Origin: Pantoea sp. CCBC3-3-1
GTDB lineage: Bacteria > Pseudomonadota > Gammaproteobacteria > Enterobacterales > Enterobacteriaceae
Reading direction: 5' to 3'
DNA length: 64,000 bases
Assembly: GCF_007981265.1 (NCBI RefSeq)
Contig: NZ_CP034363.1
Span: 4,030,001-4,094,000 of the forward strand
Part shown: one piece after another, positions 41,195 through 49,359 of the stretch
Numbering within the stretch: the stretch's first letter is position 1
Layout of the letters: every line of letters begins with the position of its first letter
The notes under the pieces: model-generated
Told to the model about the DNA's origin: nothing
Seen by the model: the letters and a program-made list of their open reading frames with translations, nothing else
Databases searched by the model: none
Position numbers and translations under genes: made by a program

Positions 41195-42181
41195 TTACGC
41201 CGCCACAGCCTGACTTTCAGGCTGTGCCAGCAAATATTCCGACGCTTCCCGCGCATGCCGGCAGGCGCGGAACAGGGCCTTTTTGTCAGATTTCAGCACC
41301 TTCAGCCAGTGGTCCACATAGCTGTCGTGCTGAACCTCACCGAATACCCCGAGTTGGGCACACAAAAACGCGCTGCCCATTTCGGCGATGAGCTCCTCAA
41401 AGGCATACACCGGGTCCCCGAACTTGCGGGATGAGGAGGTTATCCCCTCCCGGTTAAGTCGCTTCGCATGACCGGTACTGTGTACCAGTTCATGTAGCAG
41501 CGTGGACCAGCAGTCCGCCTCCGTAAAAAACTGCTCAGCCACCGGCATCACAATTTCATCCGTCAGCGGGCGGTAATAAGCCCGGTTCTGAGGCAGCATC
41601 CGGTGTTTAACCCCTGTGGCGTTAAACATCCGGATCACCCTGTTCATCACGTCCGGGCTGAGTATGCCGTCCTCATCCACCGTCGGCGGTTGCTCAGGTG
41701 AAGCCGCAACCTCTGCCGGCAACCCCTCACACTGCTCAGCGTTGAACAGCTGCAGGGGTTTAAGCATCGGCACGGTTTCCATCAGCGGTTTACCGTCACT
41801 GTCATAAAGGCGGTTGCCTTCGCGATCCTCCGCCTGCTTCGTCCAGTCCTTATAAACCACCGCCAGGGTGGCTTTCTCACCCTTACGCACCTGCCCGCCA
41901 GCCTGCTGCGCCTGCCGGTAAGTCATCCAGCGGTTATTGCGAAAACCCTGCTCGTCCGCTGACATCCAGAGAAGCAGGACATTCACGCCGCTGTAGTGAC
42001 GTCCGGTTGTGGCATTCAGGGGCAGACCGGCCAGACCGCTGCCGGCAGCCACGCGCCACGGCTTACGCCAGGGCGCGACTCCGTTTTCCAGCGCGACAAC
42101 AATGCGGTCGGTGATCTGACGATAAAGGTCAGTCTGTTTTGCCGGACGGCGGGCCGCCTTGTGTGAAGTCGTTTTTTTCAT
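41195..42181 (-). CDS. ardC: ArdC-type antirestriction protein
   Basis: 328-residue protein with the ArdC architecture. An N-terminal ssDNA-binding domain (RIVVALENGVAPWRKPW, WMTYRQAQQAGGQVRKGEK) is followed by a zincin-like metalloprotease domain with HELVHSTGH at about residues 229-237 and a downstream AFEELIAEMGSAFLCAQLG glutamate region. ArdC proteins of conjugative elements protect incoming single-stranded DNA from host restriction. The gene sits in the leftward early-entry-type group, with a structured leader at 42203-42245. Identification rests on motif order and length. Confidence 0.9.
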   Translation of the reverse strand: MKKTTSHKAARRPAKQTDLYRQITDRIVVALENGVAPWRKPWRVAAGSGLAGLPLNATTGRHYSGVNVLLLWMSADEQGFRNNRWMTYRQAQQAGGQVRKGEKATLAVVYKDWTKQAEDREGNRLYDSDGKPLMETVPMLKPLQLFNAEQCEGLPAEVAASPEQPPTVDEDGILSPDVMNRVIRMFNATGVKHRMLPQNRAYYRPLTDEIVMPVAEQFFTEADCWSTLLHELVHSTGHAKRLNREGITSSSRKFGDPVYAFEELIAEMGSAFLCAQLGVFGEVQHDSYVDHWLKVLKSDKKALFRACRHAREASEYLLAQPESQAVAA

Positions 42182-42202
42182 GAGATATACCTTTAATCAG
42201 AG

Positions 42203-42245
42203 GCATACCCCTGCGTCGGCGGGCGCAGAGATACGCCCGTCGACG
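42203..42245 (-). promoter_or_regulatory. Structured leader 3 (upstream of ardC)
   Basis: Minus strand: CGTCGACGGGCG pairs with CGCCCGCCGACG, and GCGTATCTCTGC pairs with GCAGGGGTATGC (G-U pairs allowed). The helices interleave. No T-run follows, which argues against simple attenuation in this copy. ATGCCT can pair with AGGTAT in the translation start region. Confidence 0.5.
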
Positions 42246-42262
42246 GGAAATTCAGAAGTCAG

Positions 42263-42610
42263 TTACCATGCGGCATAAAACCACAGGTATTCATGTTCAA
42301 AGTCAAAATCACTGAGCAGGCTTTCCAGCCTGTCACGCAGGGTGAAAACGTACTGCAGCCGGCGCTGAAGAAGCGGATTATCCTCATTACCCTCTGTAAA
42401 TGTCGCAATCGCACAGTCCAACCTCTCTTTCAGTTGCTGAATATGCTCGCGTGACAGTTCCAGACAGGTCGCGTTTTCCACCTCACCGACATGCTTATCC
42501 ACCCAGGTAATCAGTGAAAAATCGCGGCTCAGTTCACACACCGGATGATACGGTGCCGGTACTGCGACGATCTGCCTGTGCTGGCTGTAGAGAAAAATAT
42601 CCAGTCCCAT
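42263..42610 (-). CDS. Conserved plasmid/island protein of unknown function
   Basis: 115-residue protein from the ATG at 42610 (MGLDIFLYSQHRQIV), which is directly preceded by GGAGGCCCGT. The longer frame upstream covers the structured leader and is rejected. No domain is recognised; the chain is acidic and rich in aromatic residues at its end (FEHEYLWFYAAW). It lies between a DUF3085 gene and ardC. Confidence 0.7.
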   Translation of the reverse strand: MGLDIFLYSQHRQIVAVPAPYHPVCELSRDFSLITWVDKHVGEVENATCLELSREHIQQLKERLDCAIATFTEGNEDNPLLQRRLQYVFTLRDRLESLLSDFDFEHEYLWFYAAW

Positions 42611-42635
42611 ACGGGCCTCCTTCGGTTCAGAAAGA

Positions 42636-42671
42636 GGCAGGAACCTTTCCGGCAGCAAAAGTCCCTGCCGG
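42636..42671 (-). promoter_or_regulatory. Structured leader 4
   Basis: Minus strand: CCGGCAG pairs with CTGCCGG, and the overlapping GGCAGGGA pairs with TTCCTGCC. The arm GCCTCTTT is nearly complementary to the AAGGAGGC ribosome-binding site of the gene at 42610. Confidence 0.5.
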
Positions 42672-42677
42672 GGTGAG

Positions 42678-43280
42678 TTAACGTCCGGTTATTCGCAGCG
42701 CCCCCTGCGGGGTCACCTGCGATAACCTGGCCTGCAGCCTGCCACAGGCGTTCAGAAAGGTTTGATGATCTTCAGGCTTCGCCCGCTTACAACTGATGAA
42801 GGCCGCCTGCGTCAGCAGACGCACGGCGTTTTCACGCCAGCGGCAGAGTTCATCAGGCCCGACACAGGCACTGAAGTGACAGACTGCACTCGCCAAAAGC
42901 TGATCGGCTTTCTGGCGGTACTGCGCGACTTTCACCCGGTCAGTCGCTGCGGTGAGCACCTGTATCTGTGTGTCGGTAATCAGGATCCTCAGGTCCGTCC
43001 TGCCGGACAGTACAGAGGTGGCTACCGCGTCGCTTATCGACAGTGATTCAATGAAATCATCGCCGCCGGCAAGCAGGCGTGCCATGTCGTACCAGTCCTC
43101 ATTTTTCTGAGGGTGACACCCTGCGGCATACGCAATACGCGGCACCGGATCGTTGCCCTGCCAGGCACCGGTGGCCGGCATAAGATAAACACCCTCATCC
43201 TTTGCCAGATGAAGCTGGCCTCCCTGCATGCGGGCGGTCAGCAGGACGTTCGTCAGGTCTTTATTGTCGAAAAAAAGCAT
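42678..43280 (-). CDS. DUF3085 domain protein
   Basis: 200-residue protein from the ATG at 43280 (MLFFDNKDLTNVLL), eight bases after a GGAGAG. It contains the region I associate with DUF3085: HLAKDEGVYLMPATGAWQG and IAYAAGCHPQKNEDWYDMARLLAGGDDF. These proteins are common on conjugative plasmids and integrative elements, with unknown function. It is part of the leftward leader-equipped series. Confidence 0.75.
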   Translation of the reverse strand: MLFFDNKDLTNVLLTARMQGGQLHLAKDEGVYLMPATGAWQGNDPVPRIAYAAGCHPQKNEDWYDMARLLAGGDDFIESLSISDAVATSVLSGRTDLRILITDTQIQVLTAATDRVKVAQYRQKADQLLASAVCHFSACVGPDELCRWRENAVRLLTQAAFISCKRAKPEDHQTFLNACGRLQARLSQVTPQGALRITGR

Positions 43281-43293
43281 GAGGCTCTCCTGT

Positions 43294-43338
43294 AAAAACG
43301 GGAGAGCCGCTCCGTCCGGAGTCATCTCTCCCGACGGG
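43294..43338 (-). promoter_or_regulatory. Structured leader 5 (upstream of the DUF3085 gene)
   Basis: Minus strand: CCGTC pairs with GACGG while the interleaved CGGGAGAG pairs with CTCTCCCG, followed by TTTTT. The arm GGCTCTCC (plus strand 43301-43308) is perfectly complementary over 8 nt to GGAGAGCC (43283-43290), the ribosome-binding site. The same arm thus chooses between an upstream helix and blocking translation. Confidence 0.65.
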
Positions 43339-43355
43339 GTTAAAGTCATTACTGT

Positions 43356-44003
43356 TTAAAACGAGTCAGATTTTTCCGCGACCCGCTTCAGTTCGTACAG
43401 ATGGAATTCCGCCAGCACAAAGGCATTCCAGTCCTCATTGCTCAGCACCCGCTCACCACCGGAGAGCAGCTGCAGCAGCAGGGAATCAAACGCGCCCTCG
43501 CCTACCGGTGTTTTCAGTACCGGCTGAGGCGCGGTCAGCGTCGGCTGCTCAGGCAGGCCGAGATGTTGTTCAATCCAGCGTAACGGTAACGCCCAGCTGC
43601 GACCCTCGTCTGAAGAATGTATCCGGAAGCTGTCCGGACACAGGTTATGCAGCAGGACCATCACAATGCGTGCAAAGAAATCGCAGGGCTGATGCTGAAA
43701 ATCCAGCTCCTGGATACTCAGCGTATTGCGGTTGCGCTCACGCTCAATGGTCATGTTGACTGGCCAGACACTGCCGCCTGTGTCGCCACAAAACGCCATG
43801 ACATCAGCAACCGGAAACAGGTCAGCTGCGCGATTAAGCGACGGCAGATACGTATTCCCCGGACGCAGACGCACCGGCAGTTGCCAGAAAGTTTCTGTGA
43901 CGGCCAGAACGAAAGCATGCCAGTGTCGCAACGGAACCGTGCTGACATGTTCGATGGTGTAGACAACCGACATGGAAGCCGGCGAAGAAAACAGGTTTTT
44001 CAT
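43356..44003 (-). CDS. Hypothetical island protein
   Basis: 215-residue protein without a domain I recognise (MKNLFSSPASMSVVYTIEHV to YELKRVAEKSDSF). It has no signal peptide or membrane segment. The start at 44003 follows GGAGGATTTATCG, part of which is complementary to an arm of leader 6. It lies in a series with the same direction and spacing, and appears to be a genuine island core gene by context. Confidence 0.65.
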   Translation of the reverse strand: MKNLFSSPASMSVVYTIEHVSTVPLRHWHAFVLAVTETFWQLPVRLRPGNTYLPSLNRAADLFPVADVMAFCGDTGGSVWPVNMTIERERNRNTLSIQELDFQHQPCDFFARIVMVLLHNLCPDSFRIHSSDEGRSWALPLRWIEQHLGLPEQPTLTAPQPVLKTPVGEGAFDSLLLQLLSGGERVLSNEDWNAFVLAEFHLYELKRVAEKSDSF

Positions 44004-44021
44004 CGATAAATCCTCCGCGAA

Positions 44022-44067
44022 TAAAAAAGGGGGGATTTATCCCCCGGACGGGAGTAAATTCCCGTCA
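44022..44067 (-). promoter_or_regulatory. Structured leader 6
   Basis: Minus strand: GACGGGA pairs with TCCCGTC, while GGGAATTTA can pair with TAAATCCCC, followed by six T. GATAAATCC (plus strand 44033-44041) is perfectly complementary over 9 nt to GGATTTATC (44005-44013), which includes the ribosome-binding site. Same three-way arrangement as leader 5. Confidence 0.65.
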
Positions 44068-44088
44068 GGGTGCGTTCTGTCTGTCTGA

Positions 44089-44454
44089 TTAAATCATTTC
44101 GAGGGCCGCGATAGCTTTGTCACCACAAGCTTCATCCTGCCCACGGGTCACAGCCTGCTCCCAGAAAGGCCGGTTAATTTCTTTACCGAGACTGTCCAGC
44201 GCGCAGAGAAGTTCTCTGGCAGTGGCAGGCAGCGGCGGGATATCACCGTCCCTGAGAAAACAGACAAACCAGCCATAAGCTGTGCCGGCGTTAATGATGG
44301 CATCTTCCAGATACGTCAGTTCACTGGGTTCATCCCGGTCCGTATGAAGATCGAGACGCTGAAATGCCCTGATGCTCAGGAGTTCACTCTCAAGCAGGCA
44401 AAGCCAGCTGAGTGTATCCAGTGGTGTTTTAAGCGTATAAACGTCTGCGTACAT
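44089..44454 (-). CDS. Hypothetical acidic island protein
   Basis: 121-residue protein from the ATG at 44454 (MYADVYTLKTPLD), preceded by GAGGATATACC. The longer frame crosses the leader. It is acidic and leucine-rich (WLCLLESELLSIRAFQRLDL), with no recognised domain. It belongs to the leftward leader-equipped series. Confidence 0.6.
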   Translation of the reverse strand: MYADVYTLKTPLDTLSWLCLLESELLSIRAFQRLDLHTDRDEPSELTYLEDAIINAGTAYGWFVCFLRDGDIPPLPATARELLCALDSLGKEINRPFWEQAVTRGQDEACGDKAIAALEMI

Positions 44455-44476
44455 GGGTATATCCTCAGGTAAATAA

Positions 44477-44514
44477 CGGGATACTCCCTCCGACGGAGAG
44501 ATATCCCCGTCAGG
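44477..44514 (-). promoter_or_regulatory. Structured leader 7
   Basis: Minus strand: TGACGG/CCGTC(A) and the interleaved GGGATA/TATCCC arms; CTCCGTCGGAG can also form a local hairpin. The arrangement and distance to the ATG match the other leaders, though the T-run is short (GTTATTT). Confidence 0.5.
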
Positions 44515-44554
44515 GTCCACAACATTTGCTGACTGAAATTATCAGCCGTTCAGT

Positions 44555-44944
44555 TCAGTGCTTATGAATCAGACTGCTGATATGAGAATACCCTCCGGAA
44601 AGAAAACGATAGCGCAGGTATGCCAGATGCTGTGCCTGACGGCAGGCATAGAGGTATGCGTTTCGACGACCTGTTATTCTCTCAGGAAAGGAAACCGGCA
44701 GGCGGTGAAATACATAGTCAGCGCGGTGGCAACCTGTACGAACGGTAAGAAAGACGTTAACGCCCTGGTCTTTAACAGAAGTGATATGCGCACGGACGGC
44801 ATAATTGCCCGAACCGTTGACATACCAGCTGCTGTTGCGATGCAGATAAATGAAAGATTTTAATCTCCGGACAGCTGCGTCAGCAGACTGCTGAAGTTGA
44901 GTAAGAAGGTGTTCAGGGAAAACCGCAGAAGAGATGACAGACAT
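44555..44944 (-). CDS. Hypothetical island protein
   Basis: 129-residue basic protein (MSVISSAVFPEHLLTQLQQS to SGGYSHISSLIHKH), with no recognised domain. The start at 44944 is preceded by GGAGAAACACC, which is complementary to an arm of leader 8. It is the first gene of the leftward group and lies just downstream, in transcription order, of the tandem hairpin arrays. Confidence 0.6.
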   Translation of the reverse strand: MSVISSAVFPEHLLTQLQQSADAAVRRLKSFIYLHRNSSWYVNGSGNYAVRAHITSVKDQGVNVFLTVRTGCHRADYVFHRLPVSFPERITGRRNAYLYACRQAQHLAYLRYRFLSGGYSHISSLIHKH

Positions 44945-44957
44945 GGTGTTTCTCCAT

Positions 44958-45003
44958 AAAAAAGGGAAACACCTACCCGACCGGGAAGTGTTTCCCGTCG
45001 GGG
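44958..45003 (-). promoter_or_regulatory. Structured leader 8
   Basis: Minus strand: CCCGAC pairs with GTCGGG; the interleaved GGGAAACAC pairs with GTGTTTCCC, followed by six T. GAAACACC (44966-44973, plus strand) is complementary over 8 nt to GGTGTTTC (44945-44952) at the ribosome-binding site. This is the clearest case of an H-type pseudoknot-capable or switching leader in the set. Confidence 0.65.
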
Positions 45004-45070
45004 AGTCAGAAAAAAAAACATTCTGACTGTCGAATAAGTTGAAATGACCTCAGTCACTGTTCAGTGATAT

Positions 45071-45240
45071 CCGTTTCCAGAGGTTAAACGGATTTACCAC
45101 CCGAAGGTATCCTCTCTCAGGCTGCGAGGATTTTCCGGTCACCCGAAGGTGTTTCTCTCAGACCGGTAAAACGTTGGCTGGCAGTCACCCGAAGGCGCTC
45201 CTCTCAGACTGCCGGAGCATTAGCTGGTTGCATGTAGCAA
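45071..45240 (-). ncRNA. Tandem hairpin array 1
   Basis: Plus-strand order: CCGTTT..AAACGG hairpin (45071-45091); a degenerate ACCCGAAGG..CTCTCA unit; CCGGT..ACCGG (45135-45166) and GGCAGT..ACTGCC (45180-45213), both enclosing the loop ACCCGAAGG-N5/6-CTCTCA; then a small TTGC..GCAA hairpin (45228-45240). Stems differ between copies but remain paired while the loop stays constant. The strand is assigned by proximity to the leftward genes. Confidence 0.6.
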
Positions 45241-45371
45241 CAAGTAAGCCTGTCTATTTTCAGAGCAAATATTGATGATGTCAACCTAGGTCAGGCACAG
45301 AATGCCAGATGAGTAAAACAGGTGTATGGGATGTAATGCGAAGTAGACAAGGACCTTAACCGCAGGGGTCT

Positions 45372-45504
45372 CTGTTTTCAAAGGTTAAACAGATTTGTTA
45401 CCGCCCGAAAGCGCCATCTCTCAGGTAATGATGACATTGGCGTGTGATTACCCGAAGGCGTTCCTCTCAAATCACCGGAACATTGGCAGTTGTCGCAAAG
45501 ACAA
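45372..45504 (-). ncRNA. Tandem hairpin array 2
   Basis: Same layout as array 1: CTGTTT..AAACAG (45372-45392); TTACC..GGTAA (45398-45428) and GTGATT..AATCAC (45444-45475) around the loop CCCGAA-GCG-CTCTCA; final hairpin TTGTC..GACAA (45490-45504). Every stem has changed relative to array 1 with compensation on the other arm, which is evidence for a conserved RNA (or cruciform) structure. Confidence 0.6.
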
Positions 45505-46255
45505 CAGTTAGCAAAAACATCGTACTGCAGGATTAAAAAGTCGGCAAGCTTTCAAATCCCTACTAAACCATCAAGACCACAAACCTTGCTTATATATTCC
45601 CGTCCGGTTCAGATGAAGTAAGTTGAATTAGTGATGAAAACCGTAGGGATGGGGCGCCTTAGGATGCTTAGGGGAATTTCATTGGTTTACTCCATGTTTA
45701 AGCCAGCGCTGGAAGCCACTACAGGTGGTAGCCTGGCGATTCACAATAATGTATCAAGGTCATCATACAAGAGGCGGGGGAACTGATGGCCTGAGCAATA
45801 CGCTGAATTTTCATGATTTTCTTCTGCGTCACTTTTTTGCTTTAAGCGTGCCTCGCAGGAGAGTCGATGCGTGTTAGGCGTGACTACGATGGTTGCATGG
45901 ACTAATGAGATATCTGAAAAAATAAAAGCTTCATATCATCAAACGTAAATTTAACGTTACAGCTGGTGAGGGTGATATCGAAAAAATAATTCAAACTCAA
46001 CAGAATAATTTGTTAAATAAGAAAAATTAATCATATGCCGCAAATGATTAAAAAGTTTATAAGCCCGAATAGTAGCCACAAAGCAAATTATAATCTTGCA
46101 GAAAAAAAAGAAACATAAAATCTACAACCAGAAATACGGATTTAACAGGATTAACCTCTTATCGACCACATTAGGCCCCAGAGGTGCGTATTGTCTATAT
46201 GCATAAAATGAAATTACATATGCCATATCCGACAAACGAAATCAGGTGAGCAACA
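45505..46255. other. AT-rich region between the hairpin arrays and the amino-acid operon
   Basis: About 750 bp without a convincing complete gene. Only short frames occur. One reads MFKPALEATTGGSLAIHNN (45694-45786). Another reads KFNVTAGEGDIEKIIQTQQNN near 45945-46030 and has no start in frame. They look like remnants of displaced genes. Promoter elements of the operon at 46256 should lie near its right end, but none is convincing. Confidence 0.5.
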
Positions 46256-47209
46256 ATGGATGCAAAGATAGCGGAAAAACAGGGAGATAGTGGTCTTCTT
46301 GCATTGATCGGTAACACTCCCACAATAAGTGTTCTCAGAGACCTCTACCCTAAAGCTGATGTGAGAATCAAACTTGAATCATTTAACCCCGGCGGTTCAA
46401 TAAAAGACCGCGTGGCGCATAAAATCATTCATGATGCTGAAAGCCGACGACTTATCACTCCAGGCGATGAACTGGTCGAGGCAACATCCGGAAATACAGG
46501 TATAGGTATCGCCTGGATAGGACGCCTCAAAGGCTACAGGGTCACAATAATAACGCACGATAAAATCAGTCAGGAAAAACTGGCGCTTCTTAAGTTTCAT
46601 GGCGCAAACGTTATTATTATGTCTTCTGAAACCCCTGCAGATTCTGAAGATCACTATGTTAAAGCGGCCAGGCGCTATGCATCACAGAAGGGCCGTTTCT
46701 TTTGCGATCAGTTTTATAATCAGTCAAATATTGAGGCCCACTATCACAGTACTGCGCCTGAACTCTGGTTGCAGGGCGGCAGAAACGCAGACATCGTTAT
46801 CTGCGGTGTCGGTTCCGGTGGCACACTGGTCGGATTAAACCGTTATTTTCGTGAACGGGGAAGCAGGACAAAATTCGTTGTCGCCGATCCGCACGGCTCT
46901 CTATATCACTCTTACTTCAGCGGAAGTACCTATATGCCTTCTTCATGGCAGGTGGAAGGAATTGGCTCTAATTTTATTCCTGGCATCCTCAACAAGGAAG
47001 TAGCAGATGAGGTTTACTCCGTGAACGACGCAGAATCATTTTCTGCATACGGATTAATCAGGCGGAAGTACGCCCTGGATATCGGGTTATCCAGCGGTGC
47101 AGTTGTCTCTACAGCAATGAAAATCCTTGAAAGAGAACCCGATAAAAAAATCATGTGTATCTCTCCAGATTCAGGGGAGCGCTATCTTTCCAAACTGCAG
47201 CAGGATTAA
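46256..47209 (+). CDS. Cysteine synthase/CBS-family PLP enzyme (beta-replacement)
   Basis: 317-residue fold-II PLP enzyme of the cysteine synthase family, which replaces the beta substituent of serine, O-acetylserine or phosphoserine with a nucleophile. Visible features are the PLP lysine Lys50 in NPGGSIKDR, the substrate loop TSGNTG (residues 77-82), the QFYNQSNIEAHYHSTAPELW segment, the phosphate-binding CGVGSGGT and a late serine in PDSGERY. It is the first gene of a four-gene operon (4-bp gap to the next), and no sulfate-assimilation genes are near. Its partner genes suggest that it makes a beta-substituted alanine rather than cysteine. The actual nucleophile is unknown; SbnA-like and lanthionine-forming roles are both possible. 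Confidence 0.85.
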   Translation: MDAKIAEKQGDSGLLALIGNTPTISVLRDLYPKADVRIKLESFNPGGSIKDRVAHKIIHDAESRRLITPGDELVEATSGNTGIGIAWIGRLKGYRVTIITHDKISQEKLALLKFHGANVIIMSSETPADSEDHYVKAARRYASQKGRFFCDQFYNQSNIEAHYHSTAPELWLQGGRNADIVICGVGSGGTLVGLNRYFRERGSRTKFVVADPHGSLYHSYFSGSTYMPSSWQVEGIGSNFIPGILNKEVADEVYSVNDAESFSAYGLIRRKYALDIGLSSGAVVSTAMKILEREPDKKIMCISPDSGERYLSKLQQD

Positions 47210-47213
47210 TTAA

Positions 47214-48410
47214 ATGGAATTATGTAACATTATCCGTGACTTCAGTGCCAGTACACAGACGCCATTTTATATTTACAGTGAGCCAGAAATTGATTGTGTC
47301 ATAACGGCTCTGAAAGAATGCTTTAGAGAAAAGGAATATTCATTTCTTTATGCAGTTAAAGCGAACTCTAATCCCCATATTATTAAGTTACTGGGTACTT
47401 CGGGATTTGGAGCGGATGCTTGCTCTGTTGAAGAAATCAGGATCGCTTTGATGTCAGGCATCCCGCCGGAAAGTATTTATTACAACGCTGACTGTCTGAT
47501 GCCGTATGAAATTTATATGGCGGTGCAGGCTGGGGTGAATATTACCATTGGCTCGATGGATGCGCTGCGCATTATAACTGATAATCACCCCGGCACCTCT
47601 GTCAGCCTGAGGATTAATTCAGGTGTGGGTGCTGGTCACTCAGCGAAAGTTATTACAAATGGAGAGCTTTCTAAATTTGGCATACAGCCCTCAGAACTTT
47701 GCGAGGCAGAAGCGCTGTGCAGGGAAGCGTCCGTGACTATAGACGGTCTGCATTCACACACCGGTTCGGGTGAGATGGATGCGGCGAATTATATCGAAAA
47801 TGCCGGTATCATGGCAGAACTGGCTAAGGGTTTCTCTTCGCTAAAGTTCATCAATTTTGGTGGAGGATTTGGCTATGATTACGTCAAGCATAAGCCTTAT
47901 GACATCAGTGCCATACATTCATCCCTCAATGAGTTACGATCCACATACGACATTAACAGCGATATCCGGTTTATCATTGAACCTGGGAGATATATGGTTG
48001 CGGGTGCCGGTATATTAATCAGCCAGGTCACCTCCGTAAAACGGACTTCTTCAAGGAATTTTATCGGGCTTGATACTGGTCACAATCATTTTCCCCGCTG
48101 CTTTTTATACGATGCCTGGCATGATATTGAGAACATGTCAGCCAGCCAGACAGCACAGGAAACCTATGATATAGCGGGTTACCTCTGCCAGTCCGGTGAC
48201 ATATTTGCCCGGCAAAGGACGCTCCCTCTGACCAATGTTGGAGATTTAATGTGTATTAAAGATACGGGTGCCTACGGGTTCTCTATGAGTTCTAATTTCA
48301 ACTCACGCGTTCGGCCTCCGGAATATCTCCTGCGTAAAAACGGAGATATCACGTTGATCCGCCGCGCTGAAACTTTCAACGATATCATTTCAACCTGTGT
48401 TCTGGACTAA
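47214..48410 (+). CDS. LysA-like PLP amino-acid decarboxylase
   Basis: 398-residue fold-III (alanine-racemase-type) decarboxylase related to diaminopimelate decarboxylase. The PLP lysine is Lys49 in LYAVKAN. Also visible are the HTGSGE motif, the glycine-rich INFGGGFGYDY, EPGRYMVAGAG, the Cys-containing LCQSGDIF resembling the DAP decarboxylase CESGD motif, and the C-terminal GAYGFSMSSNFNSRVRPPE. The substrate is probably a D-configured carbon of a diamino-dicarboxylate such as meso-DAP, lanthionine or a citryl-Dap-type conjugate. The chromosome normally carries its own lysA, so this copy is likely specialised. It is coupled to its neighbours (3- and 4-bp gaps). Confidence 0.85.
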   Translation: MELCNIIRDFSASTQTPFYIYSEPEIDCVITALKECFREKEYSFLYAVKANSNPHIIKLLGTSGFGADACSVEEIRIALMSGIPPESIYYNADCLMPYEIYMAVQAGVNITIGSMDALRIITDNHPGTSVSLRINSGVGAGHSAKVITNGELSKFGIQPSELCEAEALCREASVTIDGLHSHTGSGEMDAANYIENAGIMAELAKGFSSLKFINFGGGFGYDYVKHKPYDISAIHSSLNELRSTYDINSDIRFIIEPGRYMVAGAGILISQVTSVKRTSSRNFIGLDTGHNHFPRCFLYDAWHDIENMSASQTAQETYDIAGYLCQSGDIFARQRTLPLTNVGDLMCIKDTGAYGFSMSSNFNSRVRPPEYLLRKNGDITLIRRAETFNDIISTCVLD

Positions 48411-48413
48411 GTT

Positions 48414-49349
48414 ATGTACCTAGCGTTTGTTAATCTCTTTCCGATCCTTATCGCCTTTATTCTGGGTTTCAACTTCACACGTTTTTATTCCCAACTCAGT
48501 ATCGGAGCATTTGAAAAAATCTCTAATGCGTGCCTGTATGCCTTGCTCATACTGATGGGAATAACCGTCGGACTTATCCCGGGGATCATGGACAAGCTCA
48601 GTCTCGTCGGGATTAATGCTCTGTGCATTGCCACTGCATCTTCACTCTCGATAGCTGTAGTGTTAAAGATTTTTCATCTGCGGACGCGTTCAGAGAGCGG
48701 AGAGCAGAAGCCGCTTGATTCAGGGCAGGCCGCAGCTTTCGATATCATGGGGTATATCAAAGATCCGCTGCTTCTGGCGGGACTGGTTATTATCGGATTT
48801 GTGGCCGGATTCTACAGGCTCATCCCTGATGTTAACTACGATCCACTTATCTCCTGGCTGTTGTATCTGCTGATATTCGTTATTGCCGTCAAGCTTTCTT
48901 ACTCTGGCCTGAATCTCAGAGAAATATTTTTCAACAGAACCAATATTGTGATGACATGTTTCACTGTACTGGCATCCTACATAGGTGCAGCTGCCGTGTC
49001 AGTGTTCCTGCCACTTTCATTTACACACAGCCTGGCAGTAAGCTCTGGTTTTGGATGGTACACGCTCTCCGGTATTCTGTTCACAAAAATGGGGGATCCG
49101 CTTTTAGGCTCGGTTGCATTTCTGTGTGATCTTTTTCGTGAGGCCATTGCCCTCCTACTCATACCAACGTTATCGCGAATTGGAAACGGGAATATTGCGA
49201 TCGGTGTTGCCGGTGCTACTGCCATGGATGTTACCCTTCCTATCATTGAGAAGCACTGTGGCGTCTCTTACGTTCCAGTAGCCTTACTGTCGGGCGGAAT
49301 TATTACCATCATTGTTCCATTCCTGATCCCGTTTTTTTATTCTCTATGA
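48414..49349 (+). CDS. LysO-family amino-acid exporter
   Basis: 311-residue inner-membrane protein with about eight to ten hydrophobic segments, of the LysO (YbjE, DUF340) family whose E. coli member exports L-lysine. The family-specific segments SSGFGWYTLSGILFT (near residue 210) and ATAMDVTLPII (near residue 270) are present, as is a Pro-rich last helix. In the operon it directly follows the decarboxylase. By family function it would export a basic, lysine-like amino acid, presumably the pathway product. The start is ATG 3 bp after the previous stop, so translation is probably coupled. Confidence 0.88.
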   Translation: MYLAFVNLFPILIAFILGFNFTRFYSQLSIGAFEKISNACLYALLILMGITVGLIPGIMDKLSLVGINALCIATASSLSIAVVLKIFHLRTRSESGEQKPLDSGQAAAFDIMGYIKDPLLLAGLVIIGFVAGFYRLIPDVNYDPLISWLLYLLIFVIAVKLSYSGLNLREIFFNRTNIVMTCFTVLASYIGAAAVSVFLPLSFTHSLAVSSGFGWYTLSGILFTKMGDPLLGSVAFLCDLFREAIALLLIPTLSRIGNGNIAIGVAGATAMDVTLPIIEKHCGVSYVPVALLSGGIITIIVPFLIPFFYSL

Positions 49350-49359
49350 GCTTAATATT

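Noticed and set aside
44860..45057. Leftward 65-codon open frame over structured leader 8
   Set aside because: It runs through the leader hairpins and the start of the next gene; composition follows the repeats rather than coding.
45071..45504. CRISPR array
   Set aside because: The repeated blocks are few, unequal in spacing and have internal stems that change between copies; no cas genes are near.
46256..48410. Staphyloferrin B-type siderophore cluster (SbnA and SbnH homologues)
   Set aside because: No SbnB-like dehydrogenase, NIS synthetase or siderophore transporter is present. The exporter is of the lysine type, so only partial chemistry could be shared.
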